From positions 1 through 43,635 of the IMG/VR virus record IMGVR_UViG_3300025264_000024: 43,635 bases of DNA. One strand, 5' to 3'. Shown in pieces: positions 21,368 to 28,267 of this stretch (the first letter of the stretch is position 1; every line of letters begins with the position of its first letter). The stretch comes from a virus. Made by a program: the position numbers and the translations under genes. The notes beneath the pieces were generated by a model, which did no database searches, was not told where the DNA came from, and saw only the letters and a program-made list of their open reading frames with translations.

Positions 21368-22126
21368 ATGAAATATACACCAAAAGAAAAAAAGATAAAT
21401 AGTAATTGGCTATATAGATTTGAGAAGTTAAAACAATTTGTAGCCAAGCATGGTAGATATCCACAACAAGTTAATGGTAAGGTTGAACGAAAACTTTACG
21501 CATGGGTATCAGCACAACGCAATAGATTTAATAAAAGAATTTTACAAATGGAAAAGTTTCACTTGTTAAATGAGTGGGGTTTTATGTGGTCCAGACAGAG
21601 CAATGTATGGCTGACAAGATATAAAGAACTCTCTAAACATATAGAACGATATGGAGAAATACCCTCACAAATTAGAACAGATAGATTTCCACATAGATTA
21701 GATAGTGAGGGGAAGTGGATATCTGATAAGGATAAAAACCTACACAGACTATCTTTGTGGGTAATGGCACAAAGGAAAGATTGGAAACTTGGAAAGCTAC
21801 ACCCTTATAGGTTAGAACTTTTAACTGATATAGGATTTGATTTTAGTGTTGTTGATGGCCCAAGAACTAGAGATTTTTCTGCAAAAACTGAACAAAAGAT
21901 ACAAGGAATGGAGGACTTAAAAATGATAGAACAAAAGAAAAAATACTTTAATATAAAAGACCATAGTTATACCGCTATAACTTCTAAAGAACAAGAAGTA
22001 GATGATGACTATGCTAAAGATGAAGCGGAACGAGAAAAGAACTTGGACTATGCAAGAGATAATATGACGAATGATTTAGAATATAATGAAGACGTTGGAG
22101 AATGGACTCCGAAAGGAGATAAATAG
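21368..22126 (+). CDS. Protein with helicase-associated (HA) repeats, no helicase
   Basis: 252 aa. Two units of the helicase-associated domain pattern are visible: residues ~14-77 (WLYRFEKLKQFVAKHGRYPQ ... LYAWVSAQRNRF ... LNEWGFMW) and ~80-160 (WLTRYKELSKHIERYGEIPS ... LSLWVMAQRKDWKLGKLHPYRLELLTDIGFDF). In known proteins such units are tandem repeats next to superfamily 2 helicases and probably bind DNA. Here they stand alone, followed by an acidic C-terminal region (DDDYAKDEAEREKNLDYARDN). Likely a DNA-binding accessory protein. Confidence 0.65.
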   Translation: MKYTPKEKKINSNWLYRFEKLKQFVAKHGRYPQQVNGKVERKLYAWVSAQRNRFNKRILQMEKFHLLNEWGFMWSRQSNVWLTRYKELSKHIERYGEIPSQIRTDRFPHRLDSEGKWISDKDKNLHRLSLWVMAQRKDWKLGKLHPYRLELLTDIGFDFSVVDGPRTRDFSAKTEQKIQGMEDLKMIEQKKKYFNIKDHSYTAITSKEQEVDDDYAKDEAEREKNLDYARDNMTNDLEYNEDVGEWTPKGDK

Positions 22127-22128
22127 TT

Positions 22129-22569
22129 ATGGGATTAGACCAGTACGCAGGTATAAAAAACTATACATATCATTATGATATTGATGATAAGCATTTTTCT
22201 TACACGAATGTTGGACCATTTGAGTGGAGAAAACACGCAAGACTACAAGAGTTTATGCATAGATTATATCTGGAAAAAACAAAACAAGAAGCAAGTAAGG
22301 ATAGTAAAAAGAAATGGGTAGAAGTAGATGGAAACCTATACCCTAAAGAGTTTGGGACACTAGAACTTACAAGTGAAAATATAAACAAACTTGAACAAGC
22401 AGTTCTCAGTAGATATAAAGACTATGATTGTGATGGTGGATTCCTTTGGGGACATCAGTCTCAAGAGTATGATGCTGGGTATTACTTTGAACATGATATG
22501 AAATTTATTAAAACAGCTAGAAAACTTTTGAAAAAAGGTTTGAAGGTATACTATAGGGAAAGTTGGTAG
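22129..22569 (+). CDS. MGLDQYA-type conserved phage protein (146 aa)
   Basis: Begins MGLDQYAGIKNY and has VGPFEWRKHARLQEFMHRLY, then FLWGHQSQEYDAGYYFEHDMKFI and a C-terminal helix ending KVYYRESW. Short proteins beginning MGLD(Q/M)Y with this WRKHxxLQ segment recur in phages; no function is known to me. Start follows GGAGATAAATAGTT. Confidence 0.55.
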   Translation: MGLDQYAGIKNYTYHYDIDDKHFSYTNVGPFEWRKHARLQEFMHRLYLEKTKQEASKDSKKKWVEVDGNLYPKEFGTLELTSENINKLEQAVLSRYKDYDCDGGFLWGHQSQEYDAGYYFEHDMKFIKTARKLLKKGLKVYYRESW

Positions 22570-22617
22570 GCTTCCTTAATAGTATCACTAATAATAAATA
22601 TAAACAAAGGAGTGAAA

Positions 22618-22800
22618 ATGGTAGAAAAAAATAAAAAAGATAAAATGGTAGATGATGCCTTTAAAGGTTTAAAAGAAAATATATCTATTCTGTTGAAAGA
22701 AGGATATCTTTTGACAGTGAAGTATATTCCCCCAGTAAATAAGAGTGGTGGATTTCATTTGCGAATAGATAAAATAGAAGAGAATGGTGTTTCATTATGA
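22618..22800 (+). CDS. Small protein (60 aa)
   Basis: Start taken at ATG 22618, six bases after AAAGGAG, rather than at GTG 22612, which overlaps the ribosome site. It has a helical front (MVEKNKKDKMVDDAFKGLKE) and a beta-like end (YLLTVKYIPPVNKSGGFHLRIDKI). Function unknown. Confidence 0.55.
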   Translation: MVEKNKKDKMVDDAFKGLKENISILLKEGYLLTVKYIPPVNKSGGFHLRIDKIEENGVSL

Positions 22801-22982
22801 AGTGTTCTTGTGGAAAGAGTATAGCTTTTGAGAGTTGCTATATTGTTGATAATGACAATGAAGCAATCTGTGAATCTTGTCATAGAGAACGAGAGAAAGA
22901 GAAACATCAAGTCCCTGACAATTTAAAAGATGTCATAGAAAACGAGAGATGGAGAGATATGAGAAAGAAAGGGGAAGTATGA
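22797..22982 (+). CDS. Small Cys-rich (zinc-ribbon) protein (61 aa)
   Basis: MKCSCGKSIAFESCYIVDNDNEAICESCHRER carries C-x-C, a lone Cys and C-x-x-C, enough to bind zinc. The charged C-terminus is helical. ATG overlaps the previous stop (ATGA), and its own stop overlaps the next ATG (GTATGA). Confidence 0.55.
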   Translation: MKCSCGKSIAFESCYIVDNDNEAICESCHREREKEKHQVPDNLKDVIENERWRDMRKKGEV

Positions 22983-23314
22983 GAGATTATAAAGTAGAAA
23001 GTATTGAAGCAAAATACAGAGCAGACATAGAAAAGCTTGGACAATATGCGGTAATAATACCGCTTGACAAAGAGGACTTGGGAGCATACATTGAAGAGTT
23101 TGACACAATGAAAGAAACCCAATCAAATGAAATATGCCGAGAAGTAATTAATCTATTAGAGTTTGAAATTATTATGATGAATAACAAGATAGATACTAAA
23201 GGCAATAGGTTCATGTCTATTGTAAAAGAATGTGTCAAGAAAGTATGTCGTATGAATAAATTAAAATTTAAAGATAACGATGATATCTTTTTATTAGGAG
23301 AAGGTAGTGCTTAA
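22979..23314 (+). CDS. Helical early protein (111 aa)
   Basis: Start chosen at ATG 22979, overlapping the previous stop and preceded by GGGGA; an upstream in-frame ATG at 22949 lies inside the previous gene. Begins MRDYKVESIEAKYRADIEKL. The middle CREVINLLEFEIIMMNNKID is helical. Function unknown; coupled to the nuclease gene that starts at 23307. Confidence 0.55.
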   Translation: MRDYKVESIEAKYRADIEKLGQYAVIIPLDKEDLGAYIEEFDTMKETQSNEICREVINLLEFEIIMMNNKIDTKGNRFMSIVKECVKKVCRMNKLKFKDNDDIFLLGEGSA

Positions 23315-24041
23315 TATTAAAGATATATATGCTGCTTATTTACAGAAGCTAAACGAAAAAAACCAGACAAAAAGGTATAAGGGAAAGGAACATTGGTTCC
23401 ATGCTTCGTCTAGCGGTATGTGTATGAGAAAAATATATTATAATAGTGTGGAACAAATTGAAGGTTCAGGCATAGATAATAATACAATGAGACTATTTAG
23501 GTTAGGAGACTTGGTGCACGGAGATATACAAGATGCACTAATGCTACACGCAAAGAAGAAAAAAGTTGACATTCTTATAGAGAAAGAAATAAAAATGAAA
23601 GATATAAATGTCAGGGGTTTCTTTGATATCTGTATTGTAGATGATGATGCGATGTATGACATAAAAACTTGCAATAGTTTTAAGTGGAAGTTCTTATTTG
23701 GTAGAACAAAAGACCCTGAACCAGCAGAGAATTATGCATTACAATTAGGAACCTATGCATACTGGTATCAGAACAAGTATGATATCAAGTTAAAGAAACT
23801 TGCACTGTTATATTATAATAAGGACACCTCTTTAATGAGAGAGGTTAATGTCCCTACGTCTTTTATTGATAAGGCTTACAGCTATTGGGAAGATGTAAAT
23901 GAACGATTTAAAATAGGAGTTCCCAAGGTTGAGCTTGGTATAGCACCAGCTTATGAGTGGGAATGTAATGTAAAATATTGTCAGTTTTATGACCACTGCG
24001 GTGGTGGTTTAAAGGGCATAAGTAAATGGAGAAAAAAATGA
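23307..24041 (+). CDS. Cas4/RecB-like PD-(D/E)XK nuclease with probable Fe-S cluster
   Basis: 244 aa from a GTG start behind TTAGGAG, overlapping the previous stop. Key features: SSSGMCMRKIYY with a Cys near residue 39; GFFDICIVDDDAMYDIKTC giving the D...D-x-K active site (YDIKT); YALQLGTYAYWYQ giving the Q-x-x-x-Y motif; and three more Cys at the C-terminus (ECNVKYCQFYDHCGGG). One N-terminal plus three C-terminal cysteines is the 4Fe-4S pattern of Cas4/AddB-type exonucleases. Together with the ERF protein directly downstream it forms an exonuclease/annealase recombination pair. Confidence 0.8.
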   Translation: MLNIKDIYAAYLQKLNEKNQTKRYKGKEHWFHASSSGMCMRKIYYNSVEQIEGSGIDNNTMRLFRLGDLVHGDIQDALMLHAKKKKVDILIEKEIKMKDINVRGFFDICIVDDDAMYDIKTCNSFKWKFLFGRTKDPEPAENYALQLGTYAYWYQNKYDIKLKKLALLYYNKDTSLMREVNVPTSFIDKAYSYWEDVNERFKIGVPKVELGIAPAYEWECNVKYCQFYDHCGGGLKGISKWRKK

Positions 24042-24724
24042 AAATAAATATAGAACAATCAGCGATGTCTGAATCAATTAAGAATCTTGCTAGTGCACAA
24101 GTTAAAGTACAACAAGAGATTAAAGACATTGGTAAAGATAGTGAAGGGTATGGGTATAAGTATACATCTTATGATACATTAGTTAAATACTTAAGACCTT
24201 TACTAACAAAGTATGGACTATCATTTGTCCAGATGCCAGTAGGCAATGACGGTGAGATAGGAGTACAGACGATATATATGCACACATCAGGGGAATGGAT
24301 TACTAGTGTAGTTAAATCTCCTATTGTAGACTCTAAACAGATGAACATATATCAGTCAGTTGGTGCTGCGATTACATACTTTAGAAGATATAGTTTGTCC
24401 GCATTTGTTGGGATTGCCAGTGATGAAGACAATGATGTTGCTACAATAAAGGTAGAGGAAACACCTGTACCTAAACCAACACCTGCAAAGAAACCTACAA
24501 AGAAAGTGAACACGAATCCTGTATCACAGACAGACGAGGTTATTCTTCGTGGGATGTTAAAGGAACTTGGCGATGCCACTGTGTCTGGACAAGTTAAAGA
24601 AGGACTTGAAACTGGCTCTATAAATGCTAAGAATGTTGAAGCATACAAGAAGAGATTAGAGGAAAAGATTGAAGAGAAGAATCCAGGGATTACTCCAGAG
24701 GAAGTAGATGAAGTCTTCTCGTAA
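24038..24724 (+). CDS. erf: ERF-family single-strand annealing protein
   Basis: 228 aa. The conserved ERF core is clear: GYGYKYTSYDTLVKYLRPLLTKYGLSFVQ, HTSGEWITS, and QSVGAAITYFRRYSLSAFVGIASDEDND. A Pro/Lys-rich linker (PVPKPTPAKKPTKK) follows, then a helical C-terminal domain. ERF proteins anneal single strands in phage recombination and genome circularisation. Start chosen at ATG 24038: GGAG lies six bases before it and it overlaps the previous stop in GGAGAAAAAAATGA; the ATG at 24026 precedes that site. Confidence 0.88.
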   Translation: MKINIEQSAMSESIKNLASAQVKVQQEIKDIGKDSEGYGYKYTSYDTLVKYLRPLLTKYGLSFVQMPVGNDGEIGVQTIYMHTSGEWITSVVKSPIVDSKQMNIYQSVGAAITYFRRYSLSAFVGIASDEDNDVATIKVEETPVPKPTPAKKPTKKVNTNPVSQTDEVILRGMLKELGDATVSGQVKEGLETGSINAKNVEAYKKRLEEKIEEKNPGITPEEVDEVFS

Positions 24725-24863
24725 AGAGTATGATAAGAACAGAAATCCTATCTATGCTTTAAGTCCAAGAGAGTTCCCTTACAAGAGCTTGAAAGACCCA
24801 AAGTATATTAAAGATAGGAACAAAACCTTTAGAAAAAATGGGAATGGTTGGTGGATTAAGTGA
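24708..24863 (+). CDS. Small basic protein (51 aa)
   Basis: An ATG behind CAGAGGAAGTAG, overlapping the ERF stop by 17 bases, opens a 51-codon frame: MKSSRKEYDKNRNPIYALSP ... KDRNKTFRKNGNGWWIK. It is basic with a conserved-looking GNGWW end. Function unknown; position suggests a recombination accessory. Confidence 0.5.
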   Translation: MKSSRKEYDKNRNPIYALSPREFPYKSLKDPKYIKDRNKTFRKNGNGWWIK

Positions 24864-24946
24864 GATATAAACCATAAAAAAACAAATTTTAAGAGAAAAT
24901 AAAAGTTTTCTTTTGGTTTCATTAATTGAAATGATTAAGTTGGTAT

Positions 24947-25282
24947 GTGAAAAATAAAGTAGTAAGACTAGGAAAAAAAGTAATAGGGAATGTCGAGGGG
25001 GACACATTACATAAAATTGTTGACTCTTCAAAACACTTCTTACGAACACCTCCTGCAATAGCTTTTGATGAATTGGCTCTATCAAAGGCAGAGGAACTAG
25101 GAGCAACTAAGATAAAGGTTAAAGATAAGCTAACAGGGATTACTTATCACTCAACTATAGATGCTGTTCGTTCTAGGGGGTTTGCTTTTAACAGAGGTTT
25201 TGGTAGTCAAGTTGGACTTGCACTATCAGAATGGAGCAAGAATGAAGAGAGCCAAATTAAAATATTCGATAGCACAGAATAA
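24947..25282 (+). CDS. Early protein (111 aa), GTG start
   Basis: The frame begins with GTG at 24947 (KNKVVRLGKKVIGNVEGDTL). There is no good Shine-Dalgarno site. It is basic with DELALSKAEELGATKIKVKDKLTGITYHSTIDAVRSRGFAFNRGFG. No family recognised. The ~80 bases before it contain an A/T-rich dyad (GAAAATAAAAGTTTTC) and no gene. Confidence 0.5.
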   Translation: MKNKVVRLGKKVIGNVEGDTLHKIVDSSKHFLRTPPAIAFDELALSKAEELGATKIKVKDKLTGITYHSTIDAVRSRGFAFNRGFGSQVGLALSEWSKNEESQIKIFDSTE

Positions 25283-25415
25283 GAAAGGCTTACATAATAT
25301 GTTATATTCTGTTATGAATAGCAGTTGTAATTGGTGGTGTAGAAAATATTTTAAGTATGAAAAATACGAAGAAACTTTTAAAGAAATAAAACAAAGGAGT
25401 TCAAATGACGTTTAA
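25242..25415 (+). CDS. Small basic Cys/Trp protein (57 aa)
   Basis: Start taken at ATG 25242, behind GGAGCAAGA, within the end of the 111-aa gene; an earlier in-frame ATG lies deep inside that gene. Product: MKRAKLKYSIAQNKKGLHNM ... NSSCNWWCRKYFKYEKYEETF. The C-N-W-W-C pair is distinctive. Function unknown. Confidence 0.45.
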   Translation: MKRAKLKYSIAQNKKGLHNMLYSVMNSSCNWWCRKYFKYEKYEETFKEIKQRSSNDV

Positions 25416-25515
25416 TGAGTCATGTAAATTTTTATCAAGGGTTCTTTTAGGAAACTATAAAGAACAAATGGTAAAGAAGAGTAAGAAAACAAATAACAAA
25501 AAGAAGGAGACTTAA
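25405..25515 (+). CDS. Tiny Lys-rich protein (36 aa)
   Basis: ATG at 25405 behind AAAGGAGTTCAA overlaps the previous gene's end. MTFNESCKFLSRVLLGNYKE is followed by a Lys/Asn run ending KKKET. AAGGAG in its last codons serves the lipoprotein gene. Function unknown. Confidence 0.45.
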   Translation: MTFNESCKFLSRVLLGNYKEQMVKKSKKTNNKKKET

Positions 25516-25517
25516 TA

Positions 25518-25826
25518 ATGAAAAATATATTAGGTTTACTATTTGGTTTAGGATGTATACTGTTAGTTTCTTGTAGCGGTGCAGATGTGGAAGTTGTTTC
25601 TGAAGCACCAGCACCAATGGTAGAGACACCTGCACCTGTGGAGGAAACTCCTGCACCTGTAGTGGAAACACCAGCAACAGAAGAAGAAACTCTAGTAGCA
25701 GTAGAAACCCCAGCAGTAGAGGAAACTTATGCTGAAGAACCAGTAATGGAAACGGAAACGGAAACGGAAGTGGAAACAGAAACGGAAACTACAGAACCAG
25801 TAGTAGAAACAGAAGTAGCTCAATAA
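25518..25826 (+). CDS. Small lipoprotein with Pro/Glu/Thr-rich stalk
   Basis: 102 aa. A short basic start and hydrophobic segment (MKNILGLLFGLGCILLVSC) ends in a lipobox L-V-S-C, predicting signal peptidase II cleavage and lipid attachment at Cys19. The rest is a low-complexity acidic chain of (A/V)-P-x-x-E-T-P-A units, then E-T-E-T repeats to the end. No globular domain is present. An envelope-anchored extended peptide among early genes suggests superinfection exclusion or envelope modification, as known for small phage lipoproteins such as T5 Llp. That function is inference only. Confidence 0.7.
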   Translation: MKNILGLLFGLGCILLVSCSGADVEVVSEAPAPMVETPAPVEETPAPVVETPATEEETLVAVETPAVEETYAEEPVMETETETEVETETETTEPVVETEVAQ

Positions 25827-25851
25827 ATTTTGAGAATGTGCTGACACAAAA

Positions 25852-26115
25852 ATGAAAAAAAAGAAAGACAAACTCACCTATAGGGACATGGTAGAAATTC
25901 TAGGTTCATATAGAAAGGAACTTCTCATTGTTAGAAATGAGATTTCAGGTTTACACTTTCTTATTAATTCATTCTTGGAGATGCATGGAGATGTAGAGAA
26001 ATTAACGGAATTTATAGAGGGTAAAATTGAAGAGAAAGAAAACTCGTCAACAGATAGGGAGAAGGAACAGGCAAAGGGGAGCCGAACTTCAAAGACTGTC
26101 AGTAAATCTGGCTAA
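25852..26115 (+). CDS. Helical protein overlapping the resolvase gene (87 aa)
   Basis: MKKKKDKLTYRDMVEILGSY with a coiled-coil middle (RKELLIVRNEISGLHFLINSFLEMHGDVEKL) and polar end. The last ~90 bases overlap the downstream nuclease gene in a different frame. No strong ribosome site. Function unknown. Confidence 0.5.
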   Translation: MKKKKDKLTYRDMVEILGSYRKELLIVRNEISGLHFLINSFLEMHGDVEKLTEFIEGKIEEKENSSTDREKEQAKGSRTSKTVSKSG

Positions 26116-26374
26116 ATCGTTTGGCTTAAAAGCACACAACAGAGACAGGGGTGGTGCTCAACATCCATTAGGAGATATTCTCATTGAGGATAAATACTAT
26201 GGATGTAAAATGCGAAAGTCTATTCCTTCATATCTGTTTCCAGAAAAGAAAGAAGTGGGTGTTGTTATCAGAAAAGATAGAACGAAACCTCTCATGGTCA
26301 TTGATTTGGAAACATACTTATTAATGATAAAATTATTGAAAGAGGTGGAGAATGGAGATGAGAGCACTGATTAA
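26027..26374 (+). CDS. Holliday-junction-resolvase-like nuclease (115 aa), TTG start
   Basis: The sequence has the small PD-(D/E)XK resolvase pattern: RGAELQRLSVNLAKSFGL (Glu in helix 1), RDRGGAQHPLGDILIEDKYY (G-D and E-D-K active-site residues) and EVGVVIRKDR. This matches archaeal Hjc or VRR-NUC-like small nucleases that cut branched DNA. The TTG start at 26027 has GAGGG at proper distance; no ATG lies between it and the motifs. It would resolve intermediates made by the ERF system before packaging. Confidence 0.65.
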   Translation: MKRKKTRQQIGRRNRQRGAELQRLSVNLAKSFGLKAHNRDRGGAQHPLGDILIEDKYYGCKMRKSIPSYLFPEKKEVGVVIRKDRTKPLMVIDLETYLLMIKLLKEVENGDESTD

Positions 26375-26540
26375 TCTGTATAGGAGACTGTACGACAAAG
26401 GAATAATATCAGATGCAGCGGTTGAAAGGCACAATGAATTGGTTAAAAAATATAGAAAAAAATTAATGAAGTCTTACGATTCGAAGACTGGAAAGAGAAT
26501 TAAGAAAACACAATTTTTAAAAAAAAGGAAGAGTAAATGA
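26358..26540 (+). CDS. Small basic protein (60 aa)
   Basis: Start placed at the second ATG (26358), seven bases after GGTGGAG; the first ATG (26352) is too close to that site. MRALINLYRRLYDKGIISDA and a very basic end (KRIKKTQFLKKRKSK). Overlaps the resolvase end by 17 bases. Probably nucleic-acid binding by charge; no family recognised. Confidence 0.55.
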   Translation: MRALINLYRRLYDKGIISDAAVERHNELVKKYRKKLMKSYDSKTGKRIKKTQFLKKRKSK

Positions 26541-26788
26541 AAATGGATTTTAGCAAACTACGGATTACCTTTAAGTTTAGGCTTGAAGAACTTGAGAACA
26601 TGATTGAAGTGTATACAAGACAACCGCATGACAGTCCATTAGAAGATGGGATTAGAAAAGATTTAAGAAATATTAGAATAAAAGTAGAAGAAAGAATTAA
26701 TGTAGAAAAGAAAGCAGCAGAAAAAAGACCATCTGAAGAAGAATATTTAGCTTCAGTGAATCCAGATTTTGTTGAACATATAAAATAA
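26537..26788 (+). CDS. Charged helical protein (83 aa)
   Basis: MKMDFSKLRITFKFRLEELE then IRKDLRNIRIKVEERINVEKKAAEK. ATG overlaps the previous stop (ATGA) behind AAGGAAG. Function unknown; sits between resolvase-like and SSB-like genes. Confidence 0.55.
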   Translation: MKMDFSKLRITFKFRLEELENMIEVYTRQPHDSPLEDGIRKDLRNIRIKVEERINVEKKAAEKRPSEEEYLASVNPDFVEHIK

Positions 26789-26799
26789 AGGAGTATACA

Positions 26800-27063
26800 A
26801 TGGGCGATTGGAAACCACAACCAAACAGTGCGAACTTATTCTTTAACGATGTTGGGGACAACCCAAACAGACCTTGTTGGAAAACAACAGGGCCAGTAGA
26901 GTTCAATGGTGTTGAAGGATACATCTCTGGGTGGGAAAAGAAAGCAAGGAATGGGAATGATTATATATCCCTAAAGTTTGAGACTGTAGAAGAATATGAA
27001 TCTCATCGAAGTTCATCTAGTAAAAAGACTACATCGGTATCTGAAGAAAAGATACCATTTTAA
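26800..27063 (+). CDS. SSB-like single-stranded DNA-binding protein (87 aa)
   Basis: The core GPVEFNGVEGYISGWEKKARNGNDYISLKFETVEE follows the small OB-fold pattern of DUF736-type proteins ('.G.......Y.L.GW.K..KNG..YLSL'). The C-terminus is Ser/Lys-rich and ends SEEKIPF, resembling the acidic ...DDDIPF tail of bacterial SSB, which recruits partner proteins. A strong AAAGGAG precedes the ATG. It probably coats single strands for the ERF/nuclease system. Confidence 0.62.
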   Translation: MGDWKPQPNSANLFFNDVGDNPNRPCWKTTGPVEFNGVEGYISGWEKKARNGNDYISLKFETVEEYESHRSSSSKKTTSVSEEKIPF

Positions 27064-27068
27064 AATAT

Positions 27069-27126
27069 ACTGCCAGGTGTTTCTTTCATGTTCATATTAT
27101 GTTATTGTTTCCTTACACTTGGCAGT
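27069..27126 (+). terminator. 12-bp stem after the SSB-like gene
   Basis: ACTGCCAGGTGT (27069-27080) pairs with ACACTTGGCAGT (27115-27126) over 12 positions with one G-U pair and a 34-nt loop. It begins five bases after the stop codon. No U-run follows. It may be a 3'-end stabiliser, terminator or small RNA. Confidence 0.4.
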
Positions 27127-27133
27127 AAATTAA

Positions 27134-27253
27134 TGGGGTAACATTATGAACTTAAATTTAATGGCACAAAAGGAGTGTCGCAGGTAACCAATCCTGTTAT
27201 TACCTTTAACTGTTAATTTAAGCAAATACAATGGTTGGCTACTAGTTACCCCA
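27134..27253 (+). ncRNA. Putative structured RNA (120 nt)
   Basis: TGGGGTAAC (27134-27142) and GTTACCCCA (27245-27253) are perfect inverted repeats; CTTAAATT (27151-27158) and AATTTAAG (27215-27222) form a nested 8-bp stem. Inside is ACAAAAGGAGTGTC, again an AAAAGGAG core. No coding frame is present. Together with the stem just upstream it fills the 244-bp gap before the 153-aa gene. Confidence 0.45.
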
Positions 27254-27307
27254 AAAAAATTAAATGGGGATTATAGATGAATAAGCCTTAATCATAGGAG
27301 AAAAAAG

Positions 27308-27769
27308 ATGACAGGTCTTGAAGAAGTATATTTAAAAAATATAAGTAAATTAAAAAATGAAATTAAATTACTTAAAAAAGAGTATAATCAATTAAGTACA
27401 GATTCCGAACAAGCACGAGCTTTTTATGCAGACCATAAAGGAATATCTTGTGAATCAATATATCAAAATAGTGAAAAGTTACATTCTGAAATATTACAAT
27501 TAAAACACCTAAGAAAAATGGATTTAGAGTTTTTATGTATTTTAGTTTGGGGATATGGAATAGACAAGCATAAGTATAATTCTATGGACAAAAGAATATA
27601 TTCTGGATATAGCACTTATCTTGAACGTGATTACGATTGGGATTGTTTAGTGGAATTTGTGAATGAAGATGAAAATTACGCAATATTTGACAGAATAGAA
27701 CTAATTAATAATGAAGATTCTAATAAAGATGATTACGGATTAAAAGATTTTGTAAATGAAGAACAATGA
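27308..27769 (+). CDS. Acidic helical protein (153 aa)
   Basis: MTGLEEVYLKNISKLKNEIK opens a coiled coil to ~residue 65, followed by a Trp/Tyr-rich region (LVWGYGIDKHKYNSMDKRIYSGYSTYLERDYDWDCLVEF). It ends acidic. AGGAGAAAAAAG precedes the ATG. No family recognised. Confidence 0.55.
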   Translation: MTGLEEVYLKNISKLKNEIKLLKKEYNQLSTDSEQARAFYADHKGISCESIYQNSEKLHSEILQLKHLRKMDLEFLCILVWGYGIDKHKYNSMDKRIYSGYSTYLERDYDWDCLVEFVNEDENYAIFDRIELINNEDSNKDDYGLKDFVNEEQ

Positions 27770-27950
27770 TAAGATATTACACTTAATCAAAGAAAGATTA
27801 AAAAATGGTGCAAGTAAGTATGGTGAGCAAGTACCGATTGATGGAAGTAGAGACAATCTCAAGGAAAGTATAGAAGAATTATTAGACTTATGTGTCTATT
27901 TATCCGCTGTTGCTTTAGAATTACACGAAAAGTACGAAAAGATAGAATGA
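27756..27950 (+). CDS. MazG-like nucleotide pyrophosphohydrolase-type protein (64 aa)
   Basis: LIKERLKNGASKYGEQVPID then RDNLKESIEELLDLCVYLSA. The K-Y-G plus E-S-I-E-E-L-L-D-L spacing is that of the first helices of MazG-like/all-alpha NTP pyrophosphatases, whose E-E-x-x-D residues hold metal. At 64 aa it is about half the usual size and lacks the second metal motif, so it may act as a dimer with shared sites, or be a relative without activity. Overlaps the previous gene by 14 bases. Confidence 0.55.
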   Translation: MKNNDKILHLIKERLKNGASKYGEQVPIDGSRDNLKESIEELLDLCVYLSAVALELHEKYEKIE

Positions 27951-28014
27951 CGTACTATAATGTATCTCTAAGATAGTCAGTATGTTTATCCAATAGTTAT
28001 ATCCAAAAGAAAAA

Positions 28015-28036
28015 GATATGGCCATACAGCCGTATC
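28015..28036 (+). other. Hairpin before the 68-aa gene
   Basis: GATATGGC-CATACA-GCCGTATC forms an 8-bp stem with one G-U pair, about 20 bases before the GTG start of the next gene. It could influence translation or be a weak 3' end for the upstream gene. Confidence 0.3.
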
Positions 28037-28057
28037 CTCGTTAGAAAGTCGTTCAAT

Positions 28058-28264
28058 GTGATAGAAGTATGTCCTAAAATTAACAAGAGTTGTGCATTCT
28101 GTGGTAAAAGCAGATATAATAGAGATACAGGCACATGGGATGGGGTTGAAAGATTGTATTGCGGTGCTGCTTCAACGACTGCACCAGTGTCTCAGCTACC
28201 TGATTGTTGGAAGAACATGAGTAAGAGTCAGAAAAGGAAATTTAAACTGACACGAAAGTTTTAG
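28058..28264 (+). CDS. Cys-rich small protein (68 aa), GTG start
   Basis: IEVCPKINKSCAFCGKSRYN ... LYCGAAS ... LPDCWKNM: five cysteines including C-x-x-C, likely a zinc or structural knuckle, with a basic tail (KSQKRKFKLTRKF). The GTG start lacks a clear Shine-Dalgarno site. It ends three bases from the end of the convergent late operon. Confidence 0.5.
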   Translation: MIEVCPKINKSCAFCGKSRYNRDTGTWDGVERLYCGAASTTAPVSQLPDCWKNMSKSQKRKFKLTRKF

Positions 28265-28267
28265 TTC

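Noticed and set aside
22907-23238. Overlapping minus-strand open frames within the early operon
   Set aside because: Hydrophobic Cys/Phe/Leu-rich translations are the usual complement of A-rich coding DNA; the plus-strand genes here are coupled by ATGA overlaps.
23307-24041. Cas4 as evidence for a CRISPR system
   Set aside because: No Cas1, Cas2 or repeat array is present; Cas4-like nucleases next to annealing proteins are common phage recombination genes.
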